In this document: positions 36,054 to 44,808 of the stretch, one piece after another
Layout: the number at the start of each line of letters is the position of its first letter
Position numbering within the stretch: position 1 is the stretch's first letter
Source of the DNA: Mycobacterium sp. 050128
GTDB lineage: Bacteria; Actinomycetota; Actinomycetes; Mycobacteriales; Mycobacteriaceae
Reading direction: 5' to 3'
DNA: 64,000 nt
Assembly: GCF_036409155.1 (NCBI RefSeq)
Contig: NZ_JAZGLW010000005.1
Span: 124,001-188,000 of the forward strand
Translations under genes and position numbers: made by a program
Notes under the pieces: model-generated
What the model saw: the letters and a program-made list of their open reading frames with translations, nothing else
Databases searched by the model: none
What the model was told of the DNA's origin: nothing

Positions 36054-38170
36054 AGCCTGCTCCGTTCTTGTTGTATCGGATTATATTGCGGCTCAACGTC
36101 TTCAGGGTCGACCGGGTTGGCCGGCCACCAGATGCGATCGCCGATCAGGGCGAACAGCGCGGGGATGACAAGGGTGCGCACCACGAAGGTGTCGAGCAGG
36201 ATTCCCAGGCCGACGATGATCCCGAGCTGGGTCATCACGATCAGCGGCAAGACGCCCAGCACGCAGAACACCGCCGCCAGAACGATTCCCGCACTGGTGA
36301 TCACGCCGCCGGTCGCCGACACCGCGCGGATCATGCCGTCGCGTGCCCCGTGCCGCGCCGCCTCTTCGCGGGCGCGGGTGACCAGGAAGATGGTGTAGTC
36401 CACGCCGAGCGCGGCCAGGAACAGGAACGCGAACAACGGAGTGCTGTTGTCCAGTGCCGGAAATCCGAAGACGTGCAGGCTCGTCCAGCCGCCGAGACCG
36501 AGCGCGGCCAGGGCGCCGAGGATCGTCGCGGACAGCAGGTTGGGCGGCGCGAGTGCCGAGCGAAGCAGCACGAACAAGACGATGAGTATGACGGCGAGGA
36601 TCGCCGGGATCAGCGTCAGCCGGTCGTGCACGGCGGCGTCGCGGACGTCGAGGGCTTGGGCGTCGGGTCCGCCGACCAGGGCGCCGGGGGAGGCGGATTT
36701 CGTCGAATTACGCAGTGCGGCAATGGTGGTGAATGCCTGGTCCGACGAGGGCGCGGCGCTGGTCACCACCGACCATTTCGTCAGGCCGGTGGTCGACTGA
36801 CCCGCATCGGCCACCGAGACCACACCGGGCGTGGCGACGATCGCCGCGCGCACCTGCGGCGCCTGGGCGCTCGGCGCGGCGACCAGGGTGGGGTTTGCCA
36901 TCCCGGCCGGAAAGTGCGCGGCCACCACGTCGTAGCCCGACACCGAATCCGCCTGCACCCGGAACTGCTCGGTCTGCGACAAGCCGATTCGAGTCCCCAG
37001 CAGGCCGCAGGCCAGTGCCGCCAGCACCGCGATCGAGACCGTGGCGACGACGGCGGGACGACGGGCCACCTCGATGGCGACGCGGCGCCACAGTCCGGAA
37101 TCGAGGGTGGCGGCGCCGTCGGGCTCGGGCACCAGCGGCCAGAACAGTCGCCGGCCGCACAACGCGAGCAGCGGCGGCAGCACCACCAAGACGGACATCG
37201 CGGCGATCACCAGGCCGCAGGCCGCCAGCGCCCCCAAACTGCGGGTGCTGGGCGTCGACGCGAAGAGCAGGGTGAGCAGCGCCAGCACCACGGTGGCATT
37301 GCTGGCGACGATCGCCGGTCCGGCCCGGCGCACCGCGAGTTGCAACGCGTCGCGGTGGTCGGCGTGGCTCCGAACTTCTTGCCGGTAGCGGGAAATCAGC
37401 AGCAACGCGTAGTTGGTGCCGGCTCCGAACACCAGCACGCTGGTGATCCCGGAGGTCGCACCGTCGAAGCTCAGTCCGGTCAGCGACGCCACCGCCGTAC
37501 CCAACGCCGCCGCGACGCGGTCGGCGAACCCGATCACCAGCAGTGGTGCCAGCCAAAGCACCGGCGAGCGGTACGTGGCGATCAGCAGCAGCGCCACCAC
37601 CGATGCGGTGACCGCCAGCAGGGTGACATTGGCGTTGGTGAACGCGTTGGCGATGTCGGCACCGAAGGCCGGGCCGCCGGTGACGTGTGCCCGCAGATCC
37701 GCGGGCAGGCCGGCGTCGGCGGCGGCGCGCAGCGCGGCGACTCCCTCGTTGAGCACCATGCCGGACAGGTCGGCACGGATAGGCACCACGCCGATGGCCG
37801 CCTTGCCGTCCGCCGACACCATCGGCGGCTGCATGTTGGCTGTCGCGAACGGTGCGACGACGCGCTGCATCCGGTCTCGGGCCGCCTGGGTCGCGGTCAC
37901 CTCGGCGGAGTCCAGGCGCGCGCCGTCGGCGCGGTTGACGACCAGCAGCAGCGGTACCTGATCGCCCCCGGGAAATTGGCGGGCCACGGAGTCGAGTTTC
38001 GCGGAGTCCGAGTCACTGGGCAACGACAGCGGCGCCTGCCCGCCCGACGCGTTTGCGCCGATCAGCACGATGAAGCCGACACCCAGCAGCACCGTGGCCA
38101 ACCCGATCCGCCACGAGCCCCGGCCGGTCACAAGAGCAGCCAGACGGTCGCACGACACGATCCCAAGCAT
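36050..38170 (-). CDS. MmpL/RND-family membrane transporter
   Basis: A 706-aa inner-membrane transporter with the usual two halves: TM1, a soluble loop, five or six TMs, then repeated. Motifs include VFGAGTNYALLLISRYRQE in TM4-5 and FLAALGVDYTIFLVTRAREEA in the second half, where D and Y residues relay protons. Shorter than lipid-exporting MmpL3, similar to drug or pigment-linked types. It heads the MmpL-TspO-PhrB operon and is divergent from a MarR gene with an operator between. The cargo is unknown. Confidence 0.92.
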   Translation of the reverse strand: MLGIVSCDRLAALVTGRGSWRIGLATVLLGVGFIVLIGANASGGQAPLSLPSDSDSAKLDSVARQFPGGDQVPLLLVVNRADGARLDSAEVTATQAARDRMQRVVAPFATANMQPPMVSADGKAAIGVVPIRADLSGMVLNEGVAALRAAADAGLPADLRAHVTGGPAFGADIANAFTNANVTLLAVTASVVALLLIATYRSPVLWLAPLLVIGFADRVAAALGTAVASLTGLSFDGATSGITSVLVFGAGTNYALLLISRYRQEVRSHADHRDALQLAVRRAGPAIVASNATVVLALLTLLFASTPSTRSLGALAACGLVIAAMSVLVVLPPLLALCGRRLFWPLVPEPDGAATLDSGLWRRVAIEVARRPAVVATVSIAVLAALACGLLGTRIGLSQTEQFRVQADSVSGYDVVAAHFPAGMANPTLVAAPSAQAPQVRAAIVATPGVVSVADAGQSTTGLTKWSVVTSAAPSSDQAFTTIAALRNSTKSASPGALVGGPDAQALDVRDAAVHDRLTLIPAILAVILIVLFVLLRSALAPPNLLSATILGALAALGLGGWTSLHVFGFPALDNSTPLFAFLFLAALGVDYTIFLVTRAREEAARHGARDGMIRAVSATGGVITSAGIVLAAVFCVLGVLPLIVMTQLGIIVGLGILLDTFVVRTLVIPALFALIGDRIWWPANPVDPEDVEPQYNPIQQERSRL

Positions 38171-38179
38171 TTCACTCGC

Positions 38180-38199
38180 TTAACCATTAATCAAGTTAA
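38180..38199. promoter_or_regulatory. MarR-type operator between mmpL operon and marR
   Basis: TTAAC, ten bases, GTTAA, AT-rich (TTAACCATTAATCAAGTTAA), in the 33-base gap between divergent starts. The spacer contains ATTAAT. It would let the MarR protein control itself and the mmpL-tspO-phrB operon at once. Part of it (ATTAATGgTT on the minus strand) resembles the crtE upstream motif. Confidence 0.6.
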
Positions 38200-38203
38200 C
38201 AAG

Positions 38204-38719
38204 ATGCGGTATGCTGCCAATCTGATGAACCCGAATCGGGGCTCCGACGAACGTGTGCGGCTTGAAGCGCTGATCGCGGCCGACGCACGTACCCTCAGCG
38301 CCGAATCCGACCAGATGGGTCGTGTGTTCGCGGCGGTACATGGGTTGTACCCCAGTGACTTTGGCGCCTTGTTGCATATCCTGGTCGCCGAGAGTTCCGG
38401 TGCACCGCTGACATCGGGTGAGTTGGGCCAAAAGATGGGCTTGTCCGCGGCGGCCATAACCTACCTCGTCGAGCGCATGATCAATTCCGGCCACATCACC
38501 CGCGATTCCGACGCCCACGACCGGCGTAAGGTCATCCTGCGTTACTCCGATCCCGGTCTGGCGACCGCCGGCTCCTTCTTCAGCCCGTTGGGCATGCACA
38601 CTCGTGCGGCGCTCGACGACTTACCCGACGCGGACTTGGCTGCGGCGCATCGGGTCTTCGTCGCACTTGTCGCCGCGATGCGCCACTTCCAGGCTGAGTT
38701 GAGCTCACCGGAGCCGTAG
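38204..38719 (+). CDS. MarR-family transcriptional regulator
   Basis: A 171-aa winged-helix regulator. HTH: LTSGELGQKMGLSAAAITYLVERMI; wing: DSDAHDRRKVILRYS. ATG 38204 or 38225. It is divergent from the mmpL-tspO-phrB operon and convergent with another mmpL gene, overlapping it by 15 bases. It is closely similar to the MarR protein of 44109-44684 (shared SDFxALLHIxVxE, SxAAITYLVxRMI and DLxxAHRVF), so the two arose by duplication. Its ligand is unknown. Confidence 0.92.
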   Translation: MRYAANLMNPNRGSDERVRLEALIAADARTLSAESDQMGRVFAAVHGLYPSDFGALLHILVAESSGAPLTSGELGQKMGLSAAAITYLVERMINSGHITRDSDAHDRRKVILRYSDPGLATAGSFFSPLGMHTRAALDDLPDADLAAAHRVFVALVAAMRHFQAELSSPEP

Positions 38720-41047
38720 CTGCGTCGCATGGTCTCCAAAGGTTCGATGGTGCCATCTTGCCAGCGACGCGGGCGCCCACCAGTTCAGGCCGCCAAGCAC
38801 ATGCATGAAGGCCGGCACCAGCAGCATGCGGACCACAGTCGCATCCATCAAGACGGCGATGGTCAGGCCTAAACCGAACATCCGCATGAACGACACCCCG
38901 GCCGAGATCAGTGCCGCGAATGAGATCGACATCAGCAGCGCCGCCGCGGTGATTATCCTGCCCGTGCGGGCGAGGCCCCGCGCAATGCTTTCATCGTTGT
39001 CCGCCCGCGTCCGTGGTGAGTAGAGCCAGTATTCGCGGACCCGGGCAAGCAGAAAGACCTCGTAATCCATCGACAATCCGAAGGCGATGCAAAACATCAG
39101 CACCGGGACGTTCACCGGCAGCGTGCCGGTTGACGTGGTTCCTGCCGCGCCCAGGTGACCGTCCTGAAAGATCCACACCAGGGCACCGAACGTCGCGGTC
39201 AGTGACAGCATATTGAGCAACACCGCCTTGAGCGGAAGTATCACGCTGCCGGTAAGCAGGAATAGCAGCACCATCGTGACGACGGCGATGAAAGCGAACA
39301 CGTACGGCAACCGGGAGGTGATGCCGTTGATGCAATCGCGATTCGTTTGTGCCAGGCCGCCGATCTGGACTGCTCGGTGCTGCGGCGGTACGACCGCGTG
39401 CAAGCGGGCCAATTGCGTCTCCGACGCGGGTGTGAAAAGCGGTGCCGTGCTTTCAACGGTCAGGTAGGCGCTGCCCGGCGCCATCCCGGCCGGGGCCGAG
39501 GGCGGGCCGTGGGACTCACCGGCGACGAAGGTGGCGGTAGGCGAGGACACCGCCGAGACATCGGTGACACGGGACAGCCGCATGGCGTAGTTGTCCAGGT
39601 CCGTCGTTGTCAGACCGGCGGATTCGGGAAGGACAACCTTGACTCGGGTCTCAGAATTCGTGCCGAATTCGCTGCGCACTCGCTCGTTGACGACGCGGGC
39701 CGACGCCGATGACGGCAGTACCCGATCGTCGGGATAGCCCCATCTGACACCGAGGAATGGCGCCCCCAGCACTAGCAGGAATGCCGTGAGCGCCATGCCG
39801 ACCGGGATCGCGTGACGGATAACCAGTTTCGCCGTCCGATACCAGAAGCTCTGTTCGACGGTCCGTTGTGCTGGAGGGGGGCTTCGGATGAGCCGACGGC
39901 CTAATTGCCAGACGTTCAGCGCGTCGAGCCGGTCGCCGATCAGCGCGATCGCTGCCGGCGCCACCAACACCGCTGCCACAGCGGCGAACCCGACCACTGC
40001 CGTCCCGGCGTACGCGAAGGACTTGAGGAAGTACATCGGAAACAGTGCCGTCGCGGCCAGTGCCAGTGCCACCGTGATCGCCGAAAACAACACGGTCCGG
40101 CCGGCCGTGGTAACGGTTTTCACCAACGCCTCGTCGCGGCCCTTCCCATCGGCCCGCTCGTCGCGGTAGCGACTGATGATCAGCAACGTATAGTCAATGG
40201 CCAGGGCGAACGCCAATGCCACCGTCACGTTGAGGGCGAAGATCGACACGTTGGTGACCAACGCGATCGCACGCAACACCGCGAGTGAACCCGCGACAGC
40301 CAGTGCGCCCACGGCCAAAGGTAGTGCCGCGCCCAGTAAACCGCCGAACACCCAGACCAGCGCGACGAAACTCAGCGGTATCGCGATGACCTCCATTCGC
40401 AGCAGATCTTTTGCGGTCTGCTGATTGATCTGTTCAAACACCAGCGCCGATCCGCCCGCCCGCACGGACACCCCTTGGCGGTCGCGCGCGTAGAGGTCTG
40501 CCAATGCCCGGGCATGCTTGGGCGCGCTGTTCTCATCACCGTTGAGTGCGACGATGATCATCGCGGTGTTTCCGTCGGCACTGAGAAGACCCGGCGCAGG
40601 TCGCGTGTCCCATGGGGATGCCACCCCAGACACGAAAGGAGACTTCGCAAGCTGCGCGACGATGTCGGTACCCACAGCTCGCGCGGGTCCGTTACTGGCG
40701 CCGCCGGGCGAATTCACCAGCAGAATCAGTTCCAGCTCACCCTGATTGAACTTTGAGGCCAGTATTGCGGCAGCGCGGGCGGATTCGGACGTTGGATCCA
40801 TGAATCCCCCGGCCGACAGGCTGCTGGCAGCGGATAGGCCGAATACGCTGGACGCAATCAAAACAATCAGCGCAGTGATAATCACGTGTTTTGGGTAATG
40901 CACACAGAGTCTGGCCGCTTGTGCCAAGGGGCCGCACCCGGAATTGATCCGCGGTGGCGGCTGGCGGGCGGCCGCGCGATCGATGCCCAATCGCGTTCTC
41001 CGGCAACGCTTAACCGTTTTCTTGCGTGGACGGTCGGCGGATCCCAC
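38705..41047 (-). CDS. MmpL/RND-family membrane transporter
   Basis: About 780 aa, a larger MmpL with 12 membrane segments and two big extracytoplasmic loops. Motifs: ALAFALAIDYTLLIISRYRDE in the first half and FGLSMDYEVFLLARVREYW in the second. A short basic N-terminal extension precedes TM1 (YPKHVIITALIVLIASSVFGL). GTG 41047 is chosen because GGAGG precedes it; a TTG at 41065 is possible. Its promoter carries an 18-base motif shared with crtE. A role in placing carotenoid glycosides or related lipids in the envelope is conceivable but unproved. Confidence 0.92.
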   Translation of the reverse strand: MGSADRPRKKTVKRCRRTRLGIDRAAARQPPPRINSGCGPLAQAARLCVHYPKHVIITALIVLIASSVFGLSAASSLSAGGFMDPTSESARAAAILASKFNQGELELILLVNSPGGASNGPARAVGTDIVAQLAKSPFVSGVASPWDTRPAPGLLSADGNTAMIIVALNGDENSAPKHARALADLYARDRQGVSVRAGGSALVFEQINQQTAKDLLRMEVIAIPLSFVALVWVFGGLLGAALPLAVGALAVAGSLAVLRAIALVTNVSIFALNVTVALAFALAIDYTLLIISRYRDERADGKGRDEALVKTVTTAGRTVLFSAITVALALAATALFPMYFLKSFAYAGTAVVGFAAVAAVLVAPAAIALIGDRLDALNVWQLGRRLIRSPPPAQRTVEQSFWYRTAKLVIRHAIPVGMALTAFLLVLGAPFLGVRWGYPDDRVLPSSASARVVNERVRSEFGTNSETRVKVVLPESAGLTTTDLDNYAMRLSRVTDVSAVSSPTATFVAGESHGPPSAPAGMAPGSAYLTVESTAPLFTPASETQLARLHAVVPPQHRAVQIGGLAQTNRDCINGITSRLPYVFAFIAVVTMVLLFLLTGSVILPLKAVLLNMLSLTATFGALVWIFQDGHLGAAGTTSTGTLPVNVPVLMFCIAFGLSMDYEVFLLARVREYWLYSPRTRADNDESIARGLARTGRIITAAALLMSISFAALISAGVSFMRMFGLGLTIAVLMDATVVRMLLVPAFMHVLGGLNWWAPASLARWHHRTFGDHATQLRLR

Positions 41048-41113
41048 GGCGAGTGCGACCTCCAACCGTTGGTTCCCGCGGCTTCGGGGCCGACGATCGT
41101 TTCCGAGAATACC

Positions 41114-41131
41114 TTAAGTATCTGAAACATT
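41114..41131 (-). promoter_or_regulatory. Shared upstream motif, mmpL copy
   Basis: On the minus strand AATGTTTCAGATACTTAA, 67 bases before the mmpL start at 41047. It matches 16 of 18 bases of the element upstream of crtE (52420-52437), in the same orientation to the gene. Probably an operator or promoter of a common regulator, such as one of the two MarR proteins. Confidence 0.6.
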
Positions 41132-41192
41132 CAAGGATTTAACTAAATCGAGGTTTTCGGTTAGGCTGGTTCCCACATCGCTAAGAAATGAG

Positions 41193-41837
41193 GTGCCTGT
41201 GTTCGGATCGATTACAAGCGTGATCGGACAGGTCCTCGACGCGGCGGGTGCGGTTTTCGGTTACCGTCACGGCACCGAGGAACCCGACCACAGCGCCGAG
41301 AAACTGACGCCCGACGTGGAGATCCGTCGCTATGGTGCACGGATCGCCGCGGAGACCACGGTGACCGCCGACGAAGAGACCGCCCGAAACGCGGGCTTCC
41401 GGCGTCTTGCCCGCTACATATTCGGCGCCAACCGCGACCGTCAGCAGATCGCCATGACGGCACCGGTGGCGCAGCACGCCGGCAAGGGCGAGAAGATAGC
41501 CATGACGGCGCCGGTTGCCCAAGAGCGCGCCGGCGACGGGCAATGGGTGATCCGATTCTTCATGCCTTCCGATAGGACATTGGAGTCGTTGCCGGTGCCC
41601 GACGACGCGGAAGTCAGGCTGGTCAGCGTGCCGCCCGAGACGATCGCGGTCCGTCGCTTCTCCGGCAGCCGCAGTGCCCGTGCTGTCGCGGCGCAGACCG
41701 CTGAGCTATTCAATACGTTGCGCGACAACGGATTCAAGGCCATCGATGCGCCGGAGGCGTGGTTTTACGATCCCCCATGGACAGTTCCGCCGCTGCGCCG
41801 CAACGAGATTGCGGTGCCGGTGGAGCTGGCTGGATAA
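41193..41837 (+). CDS. SOUL haem-binding family protein
   Basis: A 214-aa SOUL/HEBP-type protein. It has the family opening [17 protein letters not shown] and the segment IAMTAPVAQ, which is here present twice in tandem with a short Lys/Gly spacer ([22 protein letters not shown]). The end is [20 protein letters not shown]. Family members bind haem or porphyrin. GTG 41193 or GTG 41199. It starts a plus-strand operon with IPP isomerase and glycosyltransferase genes, so it is tied to the carotenoid programme. Confidence 0.92.
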   Translation: MPVFGSITSVIGQVLDAAGAVFGYRHGTEEPDHSAEKLTPDVEIRRYGARIAAETTVTADEETARNAGFRRLARYIFGANRDRQQIAMTAPVAQHAGKGEKIAMTAPVAQERAGDGQWVIRFFMPSDRTLESLPVPDDAEVRLVSVPPETIAVRRFSGSRSARAVAAQTAELFNTLRDNGFKAIDAPEAWFYDPPWTVPPLRRNEIAVPVELAG

Positions 41838-41839
41838 CT

Positions 41840-42883
41840 ATGACGGCCGAGCGCGCTGATTTGACCACCCGCAAGCGCCGGCACATTGACGTTTGTCTGG
41901 ACGGTGACGTCGGGTACCGGGGAATGACAACAGGGTTGGAACGCTACACGTTGCCGTACAACGCCTTGACCCAGACCAACCTCGGCGACATCGACTTGTC
42001 CACCGAATTTCTGGGGGTGCGGCTGCGGGCGCCCGTGTTGGTGGGCGCAATGACCGGCGGCGCGCAGTTGTCGGGAACCATCAACCGAAATCTGGCCGCG
42101 GCCGCCCAGAAACTCGGCATCGGAATGATGCTGGGGTCACAGCGGATCATGCTTGAAAGCGCGTTGGGCGAGCGAGCCGCTGCAAGCTTTAGCGTGCGTG
42201 ACGTGGCGCCCGACGTGCTGCTGTTCGGCAACATCGGGCTATCGCAGTTCACCGACGATGCGATAGCCGACATCGCGCAAGCGCTTGACCGAGTGGGGGC
42301 GAATGTGCTTGCTGTGCATACCAATCCGCTGCAAGAGGCGCTGCAGTGCAACGGGGACACCGATTTCGCCGGAACTCTGGACCGACTGCATGACCTCACC
42401 GACAAGCTGGGTTACCCGGTGCTGTTGAAGGAGGTCGGCCACGGGATCGGCGCCAAAGCTGTCGCCGAACTGCTACGGCTGACTGGTGAGGCGCCGGTGG
42501 CGGCCATCGATGTGGCCGGCGCGGGCGGCACATCGTGGGCGCGCGTGGAGCAATTGGTCCGCTACGGCGAACTGCGCCACCCGGACTTGGCCGACTGGGG
42601 AATACCTACCGCGCAAGCCATTTTGGAAGTGCGGGCGGCGCTGCCCCACATCCCATTAGTCGCTTCCGGAGGAATCCGTACCGGCATGGACGCGGCCAAA
42701 GCGCTGGCGTTAGGTGCCGACGTGGTGGCGGTCGCCCGACCTCTGTTACGGGCGGCCATCGATTCGGCGGATGCGGCAACCGCTTGGTTGCAAGGATTCA
42801 TTGACGAACTGCGCATCTGTCTGCATGTCTGCGGCACGACCGATCTGCGAGCCCTGCACGACGCGGGCGCGGCTCGCCTGTAG
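41840..42883 (+). CDS. fni: Type 2 isopentenyl-diphosphate isomerase
   Basis: A 347-aa FMN- and NADPH-dependent isomerase converting IPP to DMAPP, feeding GGPP synthesis. Signatures: [16 protein letters not shown] at the N-terminus, [11 protein letters not shown], the GSQR loop, [14 protein letters not shown] and [22 protein letters not shown] for flavin binding. ATG 41840 lies two bases after the SOUL stop. Type 2 enzymes often occur in carotenoid clusters, and this one would raise precursor supply for crtE. Confidence 0.95.
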   Translation: MTAERADLTTRKRRHIDVCLDGDVGYRGMTTGLERYTLPYNALTQTNLGDIDLSTEFLGVRLRAPVLVGAMTGGAQLSGTINRNLAAAAQKLGIGMMLGSQRIMLESALGERAAASFSVRDVAPDVLLFGNIGLSQFTDDAIADIAQALDRVGANVLAVHTNPLQEALQCNGDTDFAGTLDRLHDLTDKLGYPVLLKEVGHGIGAKAVAELLRLTGEAPVAAIDVAGAGGTSWARVEQLVRYGELRHPDLADWGIPTAQAILEVRAALPHIPLVASGGIRTGMDAAKALALGADVVAVARPLLRAAIDSADAATAWLQGFIDELRICLHVCGTTDLRALHDAGAARL

Positions 42884-42893
42884 GGGCGGGCCG

Positions 42894-44156
42894 ATGGCAG
42901 TAATCCTCGCCTACGGGTCGCCGGCGCTGGGCCACCTGTATCCGCTCGGCGCGCTGTTGCGGGAACTGGCCGCGCGCAAACACCAGATCCATCTGCGCAC
43001 CATGGCTTCCGAGGTTGCCACCATGCGCAGTCTCGGCATCCGCACCGAGGCCGTCGACCCGCGGATCGAGGCCATTGCCGGGCAGGATTGGCTGGCACGC
43101 AATGCGTTAGGGGTTCTCAGAACTACGGTCGACGTGTTATGCCGGCGCGCGGTGATCGAAGTCGGCGACCTGCGGCGCGCGATAGCAGCGGCCAAGCCCG
43201 ACATGCTGATCGTGGATGCCAACTGCTGGGGGGCCATGTCGATCGCCGAGGCCAGTAATCTTCCCTGGCTGGTGTTTTCGCCGTTCACGCCGTACTTGAG
43301 GTCTCGTGCCGCGCCGCCGTTCGGTCCCGGCCTGCGGCCGCTGCCCGGCCTTGCCGGAACAGTCCGCGATGCTTCGATGCGCCCGTTCGTGAGCCATCTC
43401 TTCGATCGCCGGATAGTGCCGCGGCTCAACGCTCTTCGTGCGGATGTCGGTGTTCCGGCGGTCGCGTCGGTGGACGCGTTGATGCGCCGCGCACCGCTGC
43501 TGTTGTCGGTCGGCGGTGAGCCGTTCGAATATCCGCACCCGGATTGGGACGACTCGGTGCACTTCATCGGGGCCTGTGAGTTCGAGCCGACGCCCGTGAC
43601 CCCGCCCGACTGGATGCGCGACATCGAAAGCCCCATCGTGCTGGTCACCACATCCTCGATCGCCCAGGCGGACGCCGGTTTGGGCCGTATCGCCTTGCAG
43701 GCGTTGGCCGGAGAGCCCGTCCATGTGGTGGCGACATTTCCGGCGGGCGTGCCCCGCGGGCTGACGCCGACACCTAATGCCACCGTGTGCCGATTCGTGA
43801 ATCATGGTGCGGTGCTTGATCGTGCGGTCTGTGCCATCACCCACGGTGGGATGGGCGCCACCGTAAAGGCGCTCAACCGCGGCGTCCCGGTTTGCGCGGT
43901 GCCGTTCGCGCGCGATCAGGCCGAGGTTGCGCGTCGCGTGCAGGTCGCCCGCTGTGGCACCCGTCTGCCGGCTCGAAGGCTTACCCCCTCCCGGCTGCGC
44001 GCGTCGGTACTCAAGACCACGGCCATGGCTGACGGGGCGCGGCGGGTGGCGGCCGGTTTCGCCGCAACCGGCGGGGTAGCGCGCGGTGCGGACCTGATCG
44101 AGCAGCGGCTACTGCCGCGTGTTCTGGCGCCGCGCCTGCTGCCGCCGGGCTGCTGA
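42894..44156 (+). CDS. GT1-family glycosyltransferase, CrtX-like
   Basis: A 420-aa UDP-sugar-dependent transferase with two Rossmann domains. N-terminal acceptor domain: YGSPALGHLYPLGALLRELA. C-terminal donor site: ITHGGMGATVKALNRGVPVCAVPFARDQAEVA, the family signature with the HGG core. It resembles zeaxanthin glucosyltransferase CrtX and macrolide transferases. Placed ten bases after the isomerase gene, it may glycosylate a hydroxylated carotenoid. The 3' end overlaps the convergent marR gene by 48 bases. Confidence 0.88.
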   Translation: MAVILAYGSPALGHLYPLGALLRELAARKHQIHLRTMASEVATMRSLGIRTEAVDPRIEAIAGQDWLARNALGVLRTTVDVLCRRAVIEVGDLRRAIAAAKPDMLIVDANCWGAMSIAEASNLPWLVFSPFTPYLRSRAAPPFGPGLRPLPGLAGTVRDASMRPFVSHLFDRRIVPRLNALRADVGVPAVASVDALMRRAPLLLSVGGEPFEYPHPDWDDSVHFIGACEFEPTPVTPPDWMRDIESPIVLVTTSSIAQADAGLGRIALQALAGEPVHVVATFPAGVPRGLTPTPNATVCRFVNHGAVLDRAVCAITHGGMGATVKALNRGVPVCAVPFARDQAEVARRVQVARCGTRLPARRLTPSRLRASVLKTTAMADGARRVAAGFAATGGVARGADLIEQRLLPRVLAPRLLPPGC

Positions 44157-44684
44157 GGCGCCGCGCCCGACGCCCGCCGGCAATGGGCTGGGCTGCTTGG
44201 CGAGCTCGTCCTCGAACGTTGCCATCGCGTCGATCATCGCCAGGAACACCCGGTGCGCCGCATCGAGGTCCTCGTCGCTGAGATCGGTCATCGCCGCGCT
44301 GAGATGAGCGCCCAAGGGCCTGAAGAAGGCGTGCGCCATCGTCATACCGCTGTCTTCGTAGCGCAGCAGCCACTTTCGTCGGTCATCGGGATCGGGCTCA
44401 CGGCGGATGTGCCCCGCCTCGATCATCCGGTCGACCAGATAGGTGATCGCCGCCGGCGAGACATCCATGCGCTGCCGCAACTGGGCCAAAGTCAACGGTT
44501 TGCCAGCGGTTTCGCTGACCATGATATGCAGCAGGGCGTGGAAGTCGCTGCTCGTGACGTCGTTCAACCGCGCAAAGTATCGGCCGACCCGATCGGAGCG
44601 GGCCGTGATCGCTCGAACGTCGGCCGACAGCTGCCGTTCCAGCTCAGCACGGTCCGGCGGTGAGCCGTTGCGGCGCTTGGTCAC
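44109..44684 (-). CDS. MarR-family transcriptional regulator
   Basis: A 191-aa winged-helix regulator with HTH LTLAQLRQRMDVSPAAITYLVDRMI and wing PDPDDRRKWLLRYE. The C-terminus is a basic Arg/Gln-rich tail of 25 residues that overlaps the glycosyltransferase gene on the other strand. GTG 44684. It is a paralogue of the protein at 38204-38719. It lies 124 bases downstream of the carotenoid operon on the same strand and may control it. Confidence 0.92.
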   Translation of the reverse strand: MTKRRNGSPPDRAELERQLSADVRAITARSDRVGRYFARLNDVTSSDFHALLHIMVSETAGKPLTLAQLRQRMDVSPAAITYLVDRMIEAGHIRREPDPDDRRKWLLRYEDSGMTMAHAFFRPLGAHLSAAMTDLSDEDLDAAHRVFLAMIDAMATFEDELAKQPSPLPAGVGRGASAARRQQARRQNTRQ

Positions 44685-44808
44685 CTACCTGCATCCTTCA
44701 TGAGACACCAGCGTATCCGCGCGCTCGGCAAAAGACCTACTTAGACCCCGCCGCGCCGCGGTGCTGTCTGCCTGCCCGATGCCTGCCCGATGCCGCCGTA
44801 ACGCTGCG

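Noticed and set aside
35927..38203. A very long plus-strand open frame through the mmpL operon into marR
   Set aside because: It is antisense to mmpL and tspO and rich in Arg, Gln and His. Only its end, the marR gene from 38204, is real.
44764..44790. Two tandem copies of GCCTGCCCGAT before the Rieske stop
   Set aside because: Only two 11-base units. Not a repeat array or CRISPR, and probably incidental.
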